A DNA stretch of 64,000 nt from JBCCTX01 sp964468435 (GCA_964468435.1 CAYXVE010000004.1:87075-151074); one strand, 5' to 3'; counted from the stretch's first letter, positions 1 to 9,805 are shown. The notes: generated by a model not told the origin, from the sequence alone. Numbers and translations are program-made.

Positions 1-585
1 GGAAAAAATCTGTTGATGAGCATGATCCTGTATCCCGCCTGGTTGGCACCTCATAAAATATTTGACCTCAATCTCGTGATTAGTCTGGCCATTGTGAAAG
101 CTCTGGAAACTTTTCTCAGCACCCATGATATCGCTATTAAATGGCCCAACGATATACTCATAGAACGCAAAAAAGTCTGTGGAATACTGATAGAAAACCA
201 GCTTGAGGGTAGGGTGCTCAAAAATTCAGTCGTGGGAATAGGACTCAACGTCAATCAACATATATTTCCTCAGCAACTGTTATCAAAGGCTGCTTCACTA
301 AAAAGCTTTCTCCAGAAGGATCTTTCAGTTTCTGAAGTTAGAGACATCTTGTTGAGTAAGGTAGAATTGTACTATACCCGCCTACAGGCTGGAGAACATT
401 CAGCACTCAAATTGCAATATTTGACTTATCTTTATGGCTTCAGACAGACCGTTCGCCTGATGATTGATGGCAAAATTTATACTGCTTTGATTCAGGGAGT
501 AGATGACACAGGAAGGCTTATGGTCGGAATAGCAGGGAAAACCCAGGCATACAACACCCAAGAGATGGTGTGGGTTGACCTCTGA
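1..585 (+). CDS. birA: Biotin-protein ligase (BirA), 3' part
   Basis: This is the catalytic part of biotin-[acetyl-CoA carboxylase] ligase, which activates biotin as biotinyl-AMP and transfers it to the carboxyl carrier protein in the cytoplasm. The frame is open from base 1, so the start lies upstream of the window; the first codons read GKNLL, matching the biotin-binding loop segment of the family. Visible motifs are KWPNDI, KVCGILIEN and GIGLNVNQ, followed by a short C-terminal SH3-like domain. No N-terminal DNA-binding domain can be judged because that end is missing. It lies 33 bases upstream of coaX on the same strand, so the two cofactor genes may be cotranscribed. Confidence 0.93.
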   Translation, partial: GKNLLMSMILYPAWLAPHKIFDLNLVISLAIVKALETFLSTHDIAIKWPNDILIERKKVCGILIENQLEGRVLKNSVVGIGLNVNQHIFPQQLLSKAASLKSFLQKDLSVSEVRDILLSKVELYYTRLQAGEHSALKLQYLTYLYGFRQTVRLMIDGKIYTALIQGVDDTGRLMVGIAGKTQAYNTQEMVWVDL

Positions 586-618
586 AAATGATCCGTAAGC
601 GTTAGGGTATATACGAAT

Positions 619-1374
619 ATGCTGCAACAATTTCTGGTACTGGATACAGGCAATAGTGCTACCAAAATAGGATACTTTTCAGGTGATCAGCTTGTGGAAG
701 TGTGGCGTGTATCTACTCAAGCGTTGATAGCTGGAAGGGCTCCTTTCACCCAACTGTTATCCAGGGATATGGATTTAAAGGTTGGATGGATCAATGTGGC
801 TGCTGATATTGAGATGTCTCAATTGGAAATATGGAATCACTTCAGAAAAAAGCCTGTATTTGTCAGAATTGATGCCCAATATCCTTTTCCGGTGGTCAAT
901 AAATATGAGACTCCGCTTACGCTAGGTAGCGATAGGATTACTGGAGTGATCGGCGCAAGATCGCTTTTTACCAGTGTAGCTTTATTAGTCATCGATATCG
1001 GAACAGCCATTACCTATGATTACATGACTGATAATGACCTGTATTTAGGTGGTGGTATTTCACCCGGTATGTCCATGAGATTCAAATCATTACATGCTTT
1101 TACGGCAAAACTGCCTCTGGTTGAGGCTCAGAAAAATATTCCTCTCATAGGCAACACCAGTGCTGATAGTATACGTTCTGGTGTTGTGCATGGTATATCT
1201 ACAGAACTGAATGGAATCATACAGGCCTATCACCATGAGGTAGGTGAGCACATGAAGATAGTCCTGACAGGAGGGGATATGCCTTTTTTTGAAAAACGTA
1301 TAAAATACCCCAATTTTACTGAGCAACATTTGGTCCTTATTGGTATAAAAACGTTATTATCAGATCATTCATGA
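619..1374 (+). CDS. coaX: Type III pantothenate kinase (CoaX)
   Basis: CoaX phosphorylates pantothenate, the first step of coenzyme A synthesis, in the cytoplasm. At 251 residues it has the usual family length. It shows the ASKHA-fold phosphate motif DTGNS at residues 9-13, GSDR at 103-106 with the catalytic aspartate D105, DIGTA at 126-130 and the glycine loop GGGISPG at 144-150. The stop codon overlaps the next start as ATGA at 1371-1374, so translation with the following outer-membrane protein gene is probably coupled. The function is clear from the motifs. Confidence 0.95.
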   Translation: MLQQFLVLDTGNSATKIGYFSGDQLVEVWRVSTQALIAGRAPFTQLLSRDMDLKVGWINVAADIEMSQLEIWNHFRKKPVFVRIDAQYPFPVVNKYETPLTLGSDRITGVIGARSLFTSVALLVIDIGTAITYDYMTDNDLYLGGGISPGMSMRFKSLHAFTAKLPLVEAQKNIPLIGNTSADSIRSGVVHGISTELNGIIQAYHHEVGEHMKIVLTGGDMPFFEKRIKYPNFTEQHLVLIGIKTLLSDHS

Positions 1375-2687
1375 ATCATGTTCGAGTAGTATTATTGAGT
1401 ATATGCCTCATATCAGCTAGCTGGCAGATGATGTTTGGACAACAACTTACACGAAGTCCGTATTCCAGATATGGAGTAGGAGATGTTCTAGGAGCCAGTA
1501 CTACTCGCAATGAGTCAATGGGGGGTATTGGCATCGCTTCCAATAATTATTTCTCGGTAAACAGACTGAATCCCGCAGCTTATGCAGACTTGATATTTAC
1601 GACAATGGATTTGTCGGCTTTTGGCCAGTACAGCAATCTTCAAAATGAAACCAGTGAAGAAGATGAAATCTCTGCAGGATTTCAAAATATATTTTTCGGA
1701 TTTCCTGCCAACAATAATATGGCCTTTTCCTTTGGATTTTCTCCCTACAGTGTAGTGGGATATGAAATTAATACAGAAGAGTCTATTCCCTATGCTGATA
1801 CGACACAATTGGCAACGATTAACTACATAGGCGATGGAGGGATCAATCAGGCTTATCTGGGTATAGCTGGGAAATTGCTGCATCAGAAACTTAGGCTGGG
1901 AGCCAATATAGCTTACTCCTTCGGCAATACACGTTACCGTACGGTTAGCTTTACTGAAAATGATGTACCAGGGAATTTCTCCATTAACATGTCCGAGGAA
2001 GTATTTGTGGGCGGTTTTAGCGGTCAGTTTGGTTTTATTTATCAGGACACTCTTTCCAAACCTGTCAATCAATCCAATGTGCTATTCAGAATAGGGGGTA
2101 CCGCAGATTATAATTTCGATCTGAGTGGAACGCGTGAAAAAGTTCTTAACAGTCAACGTGGTGATGTTGTCATCACCTCAGATACTCTACTGAATGCTGA
2201 TGGCATCATTAGCCTTCCCACTAAACTTGGGTTGGGATTCAACTTGAGTCAGTTTGGGAAATGGTCATTGGGGGCGGATGTAACCTACCAAGATTGGGAG
2301 AATTTTTCCTACTTTGATGAGAGACCTGAACTCGACCGTGAGTTCAAAGTTTCACTGGGTGGCGAATGGGTACCTAGTATAGAATCTTTTAAGTATTTTC
2401 CCCGGATTCATCTCCGAGCAGGCCTGTTTTATAAAAGCAGCTATATCCGGTTCAACAATGAACCCATCCCTGATTACGGTTTTACCTTTGGAGTAGGGCT
2501 TCCAGCCGCTCCCAAAGCTATCGACAGGTTGAACCCTGGCCGTACAACATCCAAGATCAACCTTAGCTTTACTTTTGGACAGCGTGGCGCTCTCAATGAT
2601 CAACTCCTTCTAGAAGAATTCTATGTAAGAGTCCGTCTGGGGGTAACACTGAATGATAGTTGGTTCCGTAAAAGGGTGGTGGATTAG
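1371..2687 (+). CDS. Putative outer-membrane beta-barrel protein
   Basis: This 438-residue protein starts with a signal peptide ending near residue 23 (SWQMMFGQQ) and continues as alternating beta-rich segments that end in aromatic or hydrophobic residues, as expected for an outer-membrane barrel. After the signal comes LTRSPYSRYGVGDVLG, then a MGGIGIA segment resembling the opening of FadL/OmpP1-like barrels of Bacteroidota. No substrate can be assigned. The start codon overlaps the coaX stop (ATGA). Function unknown; the envelope location is an inference from the signal peptide and composition. Confidence 0.75.
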   Translation: MNHVRVVLLSICLISASWQMMFGQQLTRSPYSRYGVGDVLGASTTRNESMGGIGIASNNYFSVNRLNPAAYADLIFTTMDLSAFGQYSNLQNETSEEDEISAGFQNIFFGFPANNNMAFSFGFSPYSVVGYEINTEESIPYADTTQLATINYIGDGGINQAYLGIAGKLLHQKLRLGANIAYSFGNTRYRTVSFTENDVPGNFSINMSEEVFVGGFSGQFGFIYQDTLSKPVNQSNVLFRIGGTADYNFDLSGTREKVLNSQRGDVVITSDTLLNADGIISLPTKLGLGFNLSQFGKWSLGADVTYQDWENFSYFDERPELDREFKVSLGGEWVPSIESFKYFPRIHLRAGLFYKSSYIRFNNEPIPDYGFTFGVGLPAAPKAIDRLNPGRTTSKINLSFTFGQRGALNDQLLLEEFYVRVRLGVTLNDSWFRKRVVD

Positions 2688-2693
2688 CAGATG

Positions 2694-2806
2694 GACAACG
2701 GACGAAGGACGGCAGATCAATGTATTTCATCATGCATACTGAAACCTGACTGCTGAAATAATAGTACGACTCGTGATTCGTAGTCCGTGATCTAATAACC
2801 TATAGC
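2694..2806. repeat. Degenerate heptanucleotide-period repeat, two facing arrays
   Basis: In the gap between the barrel gene and prfC, bases 2694-2721 read as consecutive 7-mers starting with GAC or GAT (GACAACG, GACGAAG, GACGGCA, GATCAAT). Bases 2772-2806 read as 7-mers mostly ending TC or C in the opposite sense (CGTGATT, CGTAGTC, CGTGATC, TAATAAC, CTATAGC). The two blocks therefore face each other with the same NNNN-R-T-C pattern on opposite strands. A similar array lies at 32407-32462. Their role is unknown. Confidence 0.5.
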
Positions 2807-2869
2807 ATCTTCCCCCACTTATCTGTAAATTGCAGTTTTTAAATTCTCAGACAATTCAGGTATTACTGT

Positions 2870-4459
2870 ATGAAGCAGTTAGATGAAATAAGGAGAAGGA
2901 GAACCTTTGCGATTATCAGCCACCCGGATGCTGGAAAGACTACCTTAACTGAAAAGCTTTTACTTTTTGGGGGAGCGATCCAGGTCGCTGGTGCAGTAAA
3001 GTCCAATAAGATCAAAAAGCATGCAACTTCTGATTTTATGGAGATAGAGCGCCAACGTGGGATATCCGTAGCAACTTCTGTCATGGGGTTTGAATACAAA
3101 AGCTTAAAGATCAATATTCTGGATACACCGGGGCACAAAGATTTTGCAGAAGATACTTACCGTACACTTACAGCTGTAGATAGCGTAATCGTAGTCATCG
3201 ACGTAGCGAAGGGTGTAGAGCAACAGACTGAAAGGCTGGTAGAGGTCTGCAGGATGCGATCTACTCCTGTGATTGTATTTATCAATAAACTGGATAGGGA
3301 AGGGAAAGATCCCTTCGAGTTGTTGGATGAAGTTGAGCAGAAACTCAATCTGAAAGTGAGGCCCCTAAGCTGGCCCGTGGGTATGGGAAAGAGCTTCAAA
3401 GGCGTCTACAATTTGTATGAACACAATCTGGTACTCTTCGAGGCACATCAAAAGCAATCCGAGAAAAATACCCTGCGTTTTAAAGATCTTTCTCATCCCG
3501 ATCTGGCAAAGCATGTGGGAGAAAGTGCAGCAGAAGTACTACACGAAGAGGTGGAACTTATCGATGGAGTATATCCACTTTTCGAACCACAGACGTACCT
3601 CAAGGGTGAAATATCTCCTGTATTCTTCGGGAGTGCGATCAATAACTTTGGGGTAAAGGAAATGTTGGATTGCTTTGTGGAAATAGCACCGTACCCTCAA
3701 CCTAGTAAAACCGAACAAAGGCTTATCAAACCCAATGAAAAAGATTTTTCGGGTTTTGTATTTAAGATTCACGCCAATCTCGATCCCAATCACCGCAACA
3801 GGATAGCATTTTTACGGGTATGCTCGGGGAAATTTGAACGCAACAAACCTTACCATCACGTACGTCTGGACAAAAATCTAAAATTTTCTAATCCTACTTC
3901 ATTTATGGCTCAAAAACAAAGCCTGATAGATGATGCTTATCCAGGAGATGTGGTAGGATTGTATGATACGGGAAATTTCAAAATAGGAGATACACTTACA
4001 GAGGGAGAGAAAGTGCACTTCAACGGAATACCCAGCTTTTCCCCCGAGTTATTCAAATATGTGGAGAATGCAGATCCAATGAAGTACAAGCAACTTGCCA
4101 AGGGGCTGGAGCAATTAATGGATGAAGGTGTTGCACAACTGTTTACCAGTACATTTAATAATCGTAAGATTATAGGTACAGTTGGTGCACTTCAATTTGA
4201 AGTAATCCAGTACAGGCTCAAGCACGAGTACAACGCCACATGCCGGTATGAGTCTGTCAATCTGTATAAAGCCTGCTGGGTAAGCTGTGAAGATCAGGAA
4301 AAGCTCAAGGCTTTCAAAAAGCGCAAATCGCGAAACATGGCTGTTGATAAATTTGAAAATGATGTATTTCTGGCTCAGACAGCCTGGGATCTGAATTCCA
4401 CTCAGGATCTTTTTCCCGATATCAAATTTCACTTCACCAGTGAAATGAAATCTCAGTAA
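2870..4459 (+). CDS. prfC: Peptide chain release factor 3 (RF3)
   Basis: RF3 is the translational GTPase that recycles RF1 and RF2 from the ribosome after termination. The 529-residue length is normal. G1 is SHPDAGKTT at residues 17-25, the switch region carries the IERQRGISV signature, G3 is DTPGH at 85-89 and G4 is NKLD at 139-142. Downstream regions fit RF3 domains II and III rather than EF-G, which would be much longer. It appears to be transcribed alone, with a convergent small membrane-protein gene after it. Confidence 0.95.
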   Translation: MKQLDEIRRRRTFAIISHPDAGKTTLTEKLLLFGGAIQVAGAVKSNKIKKHATSDFMEIERQRGISVATSVMGFEYKSLKINILDTPGHKDFAEDTYRTLTAVDSVIVVIDVAKGVEQQTERLVEVCRMRSTPVIVFINKLDREGKDPFELLDEVEQKLNLKVRPLSWPVGMGKSFKGVYNLYEHNLVLFEAHQKQSEKNTLRFKDLSHPDLAKHVGESAAEVLHEEVELIDGVYPLFEPQTYLKGEISPVFFGSAINNFGVKEMLDCFVEIAPYPQPSKTEQRLIKPNEKDFSGFVFKIHANLDPNHRNRIAFLRVCSGKFERNKPYHHVRLDKNLKFSNPTSFMAQKQSLIDDAYPGDVVGLYDTGNFKIGDTLTEGEKVHFNGIPSFSPELFKYVENADPMKYKQLAKGLEQLMDEGVAQLFTSTFNNRKIIGTVGALQFEVIQYRLKHEYNATCRYESVNLYKACWVSCEDQEKLKAFKKRKSRNMAVDKFENDVFLAQTAWDLNSTQDLFPDIKFHFTSEMKSQ

Positions 4460-4469
4460 GGATCATACG

Positions 4470-4754
4470 CTACAATGCCCCAGAAGCATCTAGTACAATG
4501 GCGCCTGTAAAAATGAGGGCATAAAGTGAAAGAATGATAATGACCAAGATACCCATGAATCTGTAGTGAGATTTCAGGTTCAGGAATGCAAACTTCAGAT
4601 CCCCCCTGTTTTTGCCTTCCAGGGCAATTGGCGTAGCATGAGAAAATTTGTAAAGATACAGGACTAGAAAAAAATACACACCCGTAAATACCAGATAGAT
4701 CCCGCCTAGCCAGGAAATGGGAAAAGAATAGACACCCTGGATAGCAGAATCCAT
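4470..4754 (-). CDS. Small two-helix membrane protein
   Basis: This 94-residue protein has one hydrophobic helix near residues 13-35 (WLGGIYLVFTGVYFFLVLYL) and a second near 67-90 (MGILVIIILSLYALIFTGAI), joined by a polar linker with the pattern LKSHYRFMGI. The layout resembles small DUF5362-like membrane proteins, but I do not assign it to that family with confidence. It is convergent with prfC, 10 bases from its stop. No role can be proposed. Confidence 0.6.
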   Translation of the reverse strand: MDSAIQGVYSFPISWLGGIYLVFTGVYFFLVLYLYKFSHATPIALEGKNRGDLKFAFLNLKSHYRFMGILVIIILSLYALIFTGAIVLDASGAL

Positions 4755-4899
4755 GAAAGTTCCTCCTAGTGCTATAGCCCGACCCGTGAAATTTTCCGTT
4801 TTATCATGCTAATTCCGTGATAGTTTATAATTAATTTACATTTCCCAGGAGAATATTCTACAGCTAATGTCTATTTTTGTGCTTTAACTTTTAAACCTT

Positions 4900-6297
4900 A
4901 TGATGAAACACCATACGTTCTGGATACTCAGCCTGATATTCATCCTAAACATGGGGATAGGATTGCTATATTCTCAGGTTACAGATCCATATCCTCCTGG
5001 ACCCGTCCCTGACAGAATAATTTTAACCTGGGAAGGCGATCCTGCTGTGAGCCAGTCTGTAACATGGCGCACCAATTCTTTGATCGATACTGCTTATGCA
5101 GAGATTGCATTAGCAGATCCATCTCCTGACTTTGTGCACGAAGCAAAAACATACATTGCAAAGACAACTACATTTCAGTCAGACAATAATCTCTCCAAAT
5201 ACCATACTGTCACATTCACAGATTTGCAACCTAATACCCTGTATGCATATCGCGTGGGAAGGAAAGATTACTGGAGTGAATGGTTTCAGTTCTGCACAGC
5301 ATACGATATACAAGAGCCATATACTTTCATATATTTTGGAGATGCTCAAAACGACATAAAATCTCTATGGTCGCGTGCTATTAGAGAAGCATATTCTACG
5401 ATGCCCAAGGTGGACTTTATGCTACATGCAGGTGATCTGGTCAATAGATGTACCCGCGATGCAGAGTGGGGAGAATGGTTTTATGCAGGTGGATGGCTCT
5501 ATGGGATGATCCCTAGTATAGCCACCCCAGGCAACCACGAATACTACCGGGACGAAAACGATGAGGCTATGCTTGCACCACATTGGCGCCCGACCTTTGC
5601 ATTTCCCGATCACGGTCCCAAGGGATATGAAGAAGCAGCTTATGTAATTGATTACCAAGGCACTCGTTTTATTTCTTTTGATTCGAGAGCCGCCTTGAAA
5701 GGTCCGGAATTTATGGATGTTCAGGTTCAATGGTTGGATAGTGTATTGGCCAATAATCCCCATACCTGGACTGTGGTTACACTTCATCACCCACTTTATT
5801 CTTCCAAAGCTGGAAGGGATAATTCTGGGTTACGCGACAACCTCAAACCACTGTTTGATAAGTACAATGTGGATATTGTATTACAGGGGCATGACCATAC
5901 CTACAGCAGGGGTCGAAATCTTCAGGTAGGTTCCCGTACAGTAGCATCCGAAGGGCCTGTGTACGTGGTATCTGTGAGTGGTCCCAAAATGTATGATCTG
6001 GGACTAGAAGAATGGGTAGATCGCGCTGCCAGTAATACTCAGTTGTTCCAACTCATTACGGTAAAGCCTGATACATTAATTTACAAATCTTACACTGTTA
6101 CAGGGGAACTATACGATGCTTTTGACCTTGTGAAAGTTTCTGATGCTCCCAATCAATTGATCGAGAGGATTCCAGAAGGCGTGGAAGAACGTCTGGAATT
6201 ACCCAAAAGATATAAGGAAGGCGCTTCGGAAGATGCAATAAATGCCTATAACGAACGATTTAAGGCCTACAAAGCACGTAAGTCGCAGGATGAGTAG
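4900..6297 (+). CDS. Secreted purple-acid-phosphatase-like metallophosphoesterase
   Basis: This 465-residue protein has a signal peptide (residues 1-26), a fibronectin-like N-terminal domain of the purple acid phosphatase type (LTWEGDP, VTWRT) and a calcineurin-like metal-dependent phosphatase core. Metal ligands are visible in FGDAQ (146-150), HAGDLV (176-181), PGNHEY (210-215), then VTLHHPLYSS and LQGHDHTYSRG. It probably hydrolyses phosphate esters outside the cytoplasmic membrane. The second codon is also ATG, so the start could be one codon later. A TATTTTTG element at 4872-4879 fits a Bacteroidota -7 box but lacks a clear -33 partner. It ends 2 bases before the convergent amylase gene. 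Confidence 0.88.
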   Translation: MMKHHTFWILSLIFILNMGIGLLYSQVTDPYPPGPVPDRIILTWEGDPAVSQSVTWRTNSLIDTAYAEIALADPSPDFVHEAKTYIAKTTTFQSDNNLSKYHTVTFTDLQPNTLYAYRVGRKDYWSEWFQFCTAYDIQEPYTFIYFGDAQNDIKSLWSRAIREAYSTMPKVDFMLHAGDLVNRCTRDAEWGEWFYAGGWLYGMIPSIATPGNHEYYRDENDEAMLAPHWRPTFAFPDHGPKGYEEAAYVIDYQGTRFISFDSRAALKGPEFMDVQVQWLDSVLANNPHTWTVVTLHHPLYSSKAGRDNSGLRDNLKPLFDKYNVDIVLQGHDHTYSRGRNLQVGSRTVASEGPVYVVSVSGPKMYDLGLEEWVDRAASNTQLFQLITVKPDTLIYKSYTVTGELYDAFDLVKVSDAPNQLIERIPEGVEERLELPKRYKEGASEDAINAYNERFKAYKARKSQDE

Positions 6298-6299
6298 TT

Positions 6300-8006
6300 T
6301 TATTCCTGCATTTGAAATTCAAAAACATATACACTCCATGGTGCCATTTCTACAAACCTGTCTGATGTGAGCGTGAAGGAAAGTTCTGAACCCATCACAT
6401 CAGACAGGGTGTAATGTTGAAATGGATCCATGTTCATACACTCCCATGCATGGCCTGGGATAAATACTGGCGACCAGATAGTATTTTCTGAATCAAAGTT
6501 GATCATGATCAGAAACTGCTGTTCCGCTGTATGCCTGAGAAATGCATATATCTTATGCTGTACTAGGGTATCATCTGATGGCATTGGAGGTAATTCATAA
6601 AACGAACCTTCGCGAATACAGTGGTTGTCTCTACTGAAATGAAGAATCTTTTGGTAAAAGCTACGCAGATTTTTTTGCTCCTCGCTGAGCTGTCCACCAT
6701 CGAATAAACCGTTGTTCATCCATTTTTGATGTTCAGGAACATGCCAGTAGTCAAAAATGGTGGTTCTGCCATCATCGCCGGAGAAACCAGTTGCTCCGCT
6801 GGCAGGTTCTCCTACTTCTTGACCAAAATATATCATGACCGGGCCAGGTCCGAGCAGGCATGAAGCTACCATACCCGGAACAGCAGCCCATGGATTACCC
6901 GCAAAGTGCGGAGAGGCTAGACGCTGTTCATCGTGATTTTCCAGAAATCGCAGCATATGCTGCTCCAAACCCTCAGACTGCCCAAGAGCATGTTTCATAT
7001 TTTGCGTGGTATCCTCTCCTCGTATCAACTTGCGTACACAATCATATACACCGACTTTGTCATACAAGTAGTCAAACCCTCCCGCCTGTATCAGGGGCTG
7101 GTATAAGGTCGGATCATATAGCTCGCCGACGAAGATGATAGAAGGGTATTTTGCCTTGACCTTGGGGATGACCCACTGCCAGAATTCTAATGGGACCATA
7201 TGAATCATATCGCATCTGAATCCATCTATGCCCTTATAGGCCCAGAAAAGCAGTATCTCATACATCTTTTTCCAGGTATCGGGTACTGGATCAAAATATT
7301 TTTTTCCACCTCCTGCGTAGTTTACTCCATAGTTAAGCTTTATGGCTTCAAACCAGTCATGATAAGATGGAGCAGGGTGAAAAACATCATTGCCTGTAAC
7401 TTTGGCAGGAATCTCAACATAATATCTTTCTACAAAAGGATGTTCATCACCATAAGGTTTGTGTTCATAAGGTGCTACAAATACCTGCCCGGGGAGATAG
7501 TAGAAGTTGTTCTGAGGATCAAATGGCTTTTCGTTGTCGTCTTCAGCTCCCAGATCTGGAATATGAGAGGGTTTGGCATCTGAACGATATTCCCTGGCCA
7601 CATGGTTGGGCACAAAGTCAATCAGTACCTTCATCCCATGAGCCTGTGTTCGTCCTATAAGGGCCTGAAACTCTGTCATGCGTAACAAGACGTCATCTGC
7701 TAGTTCTGTACTAACATCATAGTAATCCCTGATCGCATACGGCGATCCTGCAATCCCTTTGACAACCTCCGGACTATTGGGCTGGATACCGTAGGTCTTG
7801 AAATTTGAGAGCGTTGCCTGCTCGATCACTCCTGTATACCAAATGTGTGTTACGCCCATCTTCCGGATTGATCGGAGGGCATTATCGTTGATATCACTAA
7901 ACTTACCCGAACCGTTTTCCTGAAGAGAACCATGTGGCTTACACGCTGTATTTTTATTGCCAAATAGCCGTACAAAAAGTTGATAGATGACGTGTTTGTG
8001 GTTCAT
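6300..8006 (-). CDS. GH13 alpha-amylase family glycosidase, cytoplasmic
   Basis: This 568-residue glycoside hydrolase family 13 enzyme has all four conserved regions: DFVPNH at residues 130-135, GFRCD with nucleophile D266, VGELYD with acid/base E295, and ENHDE around 356-360. There is no signal peptide, so it likely acts on internal alpha-glucans or imported maltodextrins. After the barrel comes a C-terminal beta domain of about 100 residues. Exact specificity (amylase, glucosidase or transferase) cannot be read from the motifs. It is convergent with the phosphatase gene and appears monocistronic. Confidence 0.9.
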   Translation of the reverse strand: MNHKHVIYQLFVRLFGNKNTACKPHGSLQENGSGKFSDINDNALRSIRKMGVTHIWYTGVIEQATLSNFKTYGIQPNSPEVVKGIAGSPYAIRDYYDVSTELADDVLLRMTEFQALIGRTQAHGMKVLIDFVPNHVAREYRSDAKPSHIPDLGAEDDNEKPFDPQNNFYYLPGQVFVAPYEHKPYGDEHPFVERYYVEIPAKVTGNDVFHPAPSYHDWFEAIKLNYGVNYAGGGKKYFDPVPDTWKKMYEILLFWAYKGIDGFRCDMIHMVPLEFWQWVIPKVKAKYPSIIFVGELYDPTLYQPLIQAGGFDYLYDKVGVYDCVRKLIRGEDTTQNMKHALGQSEGLEQHMLRFLENHDEQRLASPHFAGNPWAAVPGMVASCLLGPGPVMIYFGQEVGEPASGATGFSGDDGRTTIFDYWHVPEHQKWMNNGLFDGGQLSEEQKNLRSFYQKILHFSRDNHCIREGSFYELPPMPSDDTLVQHKIYAFLRHTAEQQFLIMINFDSENTIWSPVFIPGHAWECMNMDPFQHYTLSDVMGSELSFTLTSDRFVEMAPWSVYVFEFQMQE

Positions 8007-8193
8007 AGATTTGTTTTGGTAAACTTACACAATGTTTGACGATTACATTTTAACAAACTGTTAATTACACGATTTACCATAGATCAAAAAAGAGAAATAT
8101 CCACAGAATTTTATTGTCAGCTGTAAGACAGCAGATGCAATGGTTTCAAACGATTTGTTGGCGTATTCGTAATTTCTCACAAAACTTCATCAA

Positions 8194-8949
8194 ATGAATG
8201 TATATCTTATTCTGTTAGCTTTCTGGTTTATTTCTCTCCCAGGTCAATCTGATCTGAAGGTAGATGATTCTAGACAAGTATATCTTCTCGAGGATCATAC
8301 GGGTCCCCTTTCTCACCAAATCTGGGATACACTGTTGAATAAATACGTAAGTTCTTCAGGTAGCGTGGATTATCAGGGATTCAAGCGAGAACTTCCCAAA
8401 CTCAGTGGGTACCTGGATTTGTTGTCCACCAATCCCCCTAAAAAGGACTGGTCGCGCGCGGAACAGTTGGCATACTGGATAAATGCATATAATGCATTTA
8501 CCATCAAGTTGATCCTGGATCATTATCCGCTGGAAAGCATCATGGATCTTCAGGATCCCTGGGACACGCCATTCATTATGATAGGCAGTAAAAAATATAC
8601 GCTTAATCAGATAGAACATGATGTGATCCGCAAGCAGTTTGAGGAGCCCAGAATTCATTTTGCTGTGAATTGTGCATCACAGTCATGTCCAGAATTGATC
8701 AACCACGCATATACTGCCTCTAAACTGGACACTCAGCTTGAAAGGCAGACTCGCGCTTATATCAATAATCCCAAACACAATGAGATATCGACGGGTCATG
8801 TCAAGATATCGTCCTTATTTGATTGGTACAGGGAGGACTTCACCCATTCTGGTACAGTAATTGATTTTCTTAACATGTACACAGACAAGTCAATTTCTGC
8901 TGATGCTAAGATAAGCTACAAAGAATACGATTGGAGTCTGAACGATTAG
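8194..8949 (+). CDS. DUF547 envelope protein
   Basis: This is a 251-residue protein with an N-terminal hydrophobic signal of about 17 residues. The DUF547 hallmarks are present: LAYWINAYNAFTIKLIL followed by a YPLESI segment, and the core HFAVNCASQSCPEL. The family is widespread and is predicted to be enzymatic, but its reaction is not established; the paired cysteines in NCASQSCP are typical of it. The gene stands alone and is followed by a strong hairpin terminator at 8982-9029. Confidence 0.85.
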   Translation: MNVYLILLAFWFISLPGQSDLKVDDSRQVYLLEDHTGPLSHQIWDTLLNKYVSSSGSVDYQGFKRELPKLSGYLDLLSTNPPKKDWSRAEQLAYWINAYNAFTIKLILDHYPLESIMDLQDPWDTPFIMIGSKKYTLNQIEHDVIRKQFEEPRIHFAVNCASQSCPELINHAYTASKLDTQLERQTRAYINNPKHNEISTGHVKISSLFDWYREDFTHSGTVIDFLNMYTDKSISADAKISYKEYDWSLND

Positions 8950-8981
8950 CATTCAGGCTTCTTTGTCAAGGCTAACGATCT

Positions 8982-9029
8982 CAGCCGCCCTGGAAATCGG
9001 TATAACCTGTTCCGGGGCGGCTGCTTTTT
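8982..9029 (+). terminator. Rho-independent terminator after the DUF547 gene
   Basis: A 12-bp stem (CAGCCGCCCTGG pairing with CCGGGGCGGCTG, with one G-U pair) encloses an 18-base loop and is followed by CTTTTT. The T tract is on the + strand side only, so it serves the upstream + strand gene. Confidence 0.8.
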
Positions 9030-9083
9030 CATGCGGGTAGATGAAGTTATTGAGAACTGTTGAAATATAAGTAAAAGCTTATT

Positions 9084-9671
9084 TCATGCTTCTGTTGCTG
9101 CGAACTCGATAGGTATCATGACCTTTTCCCAACTAAATACAATTTTTTTGGCGGATTCATCCAGATCAAAACGAAGACGTTCTGCTACCGCATCTAATGC
9201 GAGCGGTTCTACTTCGATGCGTAATGCATCCAAAGTTTCATTGTAGTTGTAAGCTCCCCACTGATCCCATTCTTTGTTGAATATGAATGTCCATGGACCA
9301 TCTTTTCTCGGAATGGAAAATAATGCGTATTTACCAGCCGGCAGCCTTTCTCCTTCCAGCAGTACATCTTCACTGAATTCTATCGTGGTTGCAGCATTGG
9401 CACCTGTGCGCCACACCTGATTATAGGGCTCGAGGTCTCCCCATATGACTCTACCTTTGACTCCAGGTGAACTATAATTGATTTCTACGGTAACTCCATC
9501 CAGTACACCAGTGATTTTTCTGAGAGGACTTGGAAGATCCTGAGCTGCTTCGAGTGTATCGGTGCTTGCAGATTCCATTGTACTTGTATTTTTCGTTTCT
9601 TGTCTCCCCTGTTGACAGGATGATATGAGCATTCCCATCAGGCAGAAGATAACTAAGACCAGATATTTCAT
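9084..9671 (-). CDS. DUF2911 lipoprotein
   Basis: This 195-residue protein starts with a lipoprotein signal peptide whose lipobox ISSC places the lipidated cysteine at residue 19. A Ser/Thr-rich linker follows, then a DUF2911 domain: EINYSSPGVKGR, VWRTGANAATTIEFS, LPAGKYALFSIP, and WTFIFNKEWDQWGAYNY. The family is common in Bacteroidota, envelope-anchored and of unknown function. It is convergent with the DUF547 gene. Confidence 0.85.
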   Translation of the reverse strand: MKYLVLVIFCLMGMLISSCQQGRQETKNTSTMESASTDTLEAAQDLPSPLRKITGVLDGVTVEINYSSPGVKGRVIWGDLEPYNQVWRTGANAATTIEFSEDVLLEGERLPAGKYALFSIPRKDGPWTFIFNKEWDQWGAYNYNETLDALRIEVEPLALDAVAERLRFDLDESAKKIVFSWEKVMIPIEFAATEA

Positions 9672-9805
9672 ACTGAAAAGAGTTTCATTTTATTAAGTAA
9701 AGCAAATGTAGGCATTTTTTAATATCGATTCGACTGTCAAGTTGACGACTAAAAAATTATTAACCATAATATAACTTGTATTAATGATATAATATTGAGC
9801 TTACA

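Noticed and set aside
1515..2072. 185-codon antisense frame on the minus strand
   Set aside because: It lies wholly inside the outer-membrane protein gene, has no domain features and arises from codon bias on the coding strand.
7200..7583. 127-codon forward frame across the amylase gene
   Set aside because: The minus-strand frame carries all four GH13 motifs, so this is a shadow.
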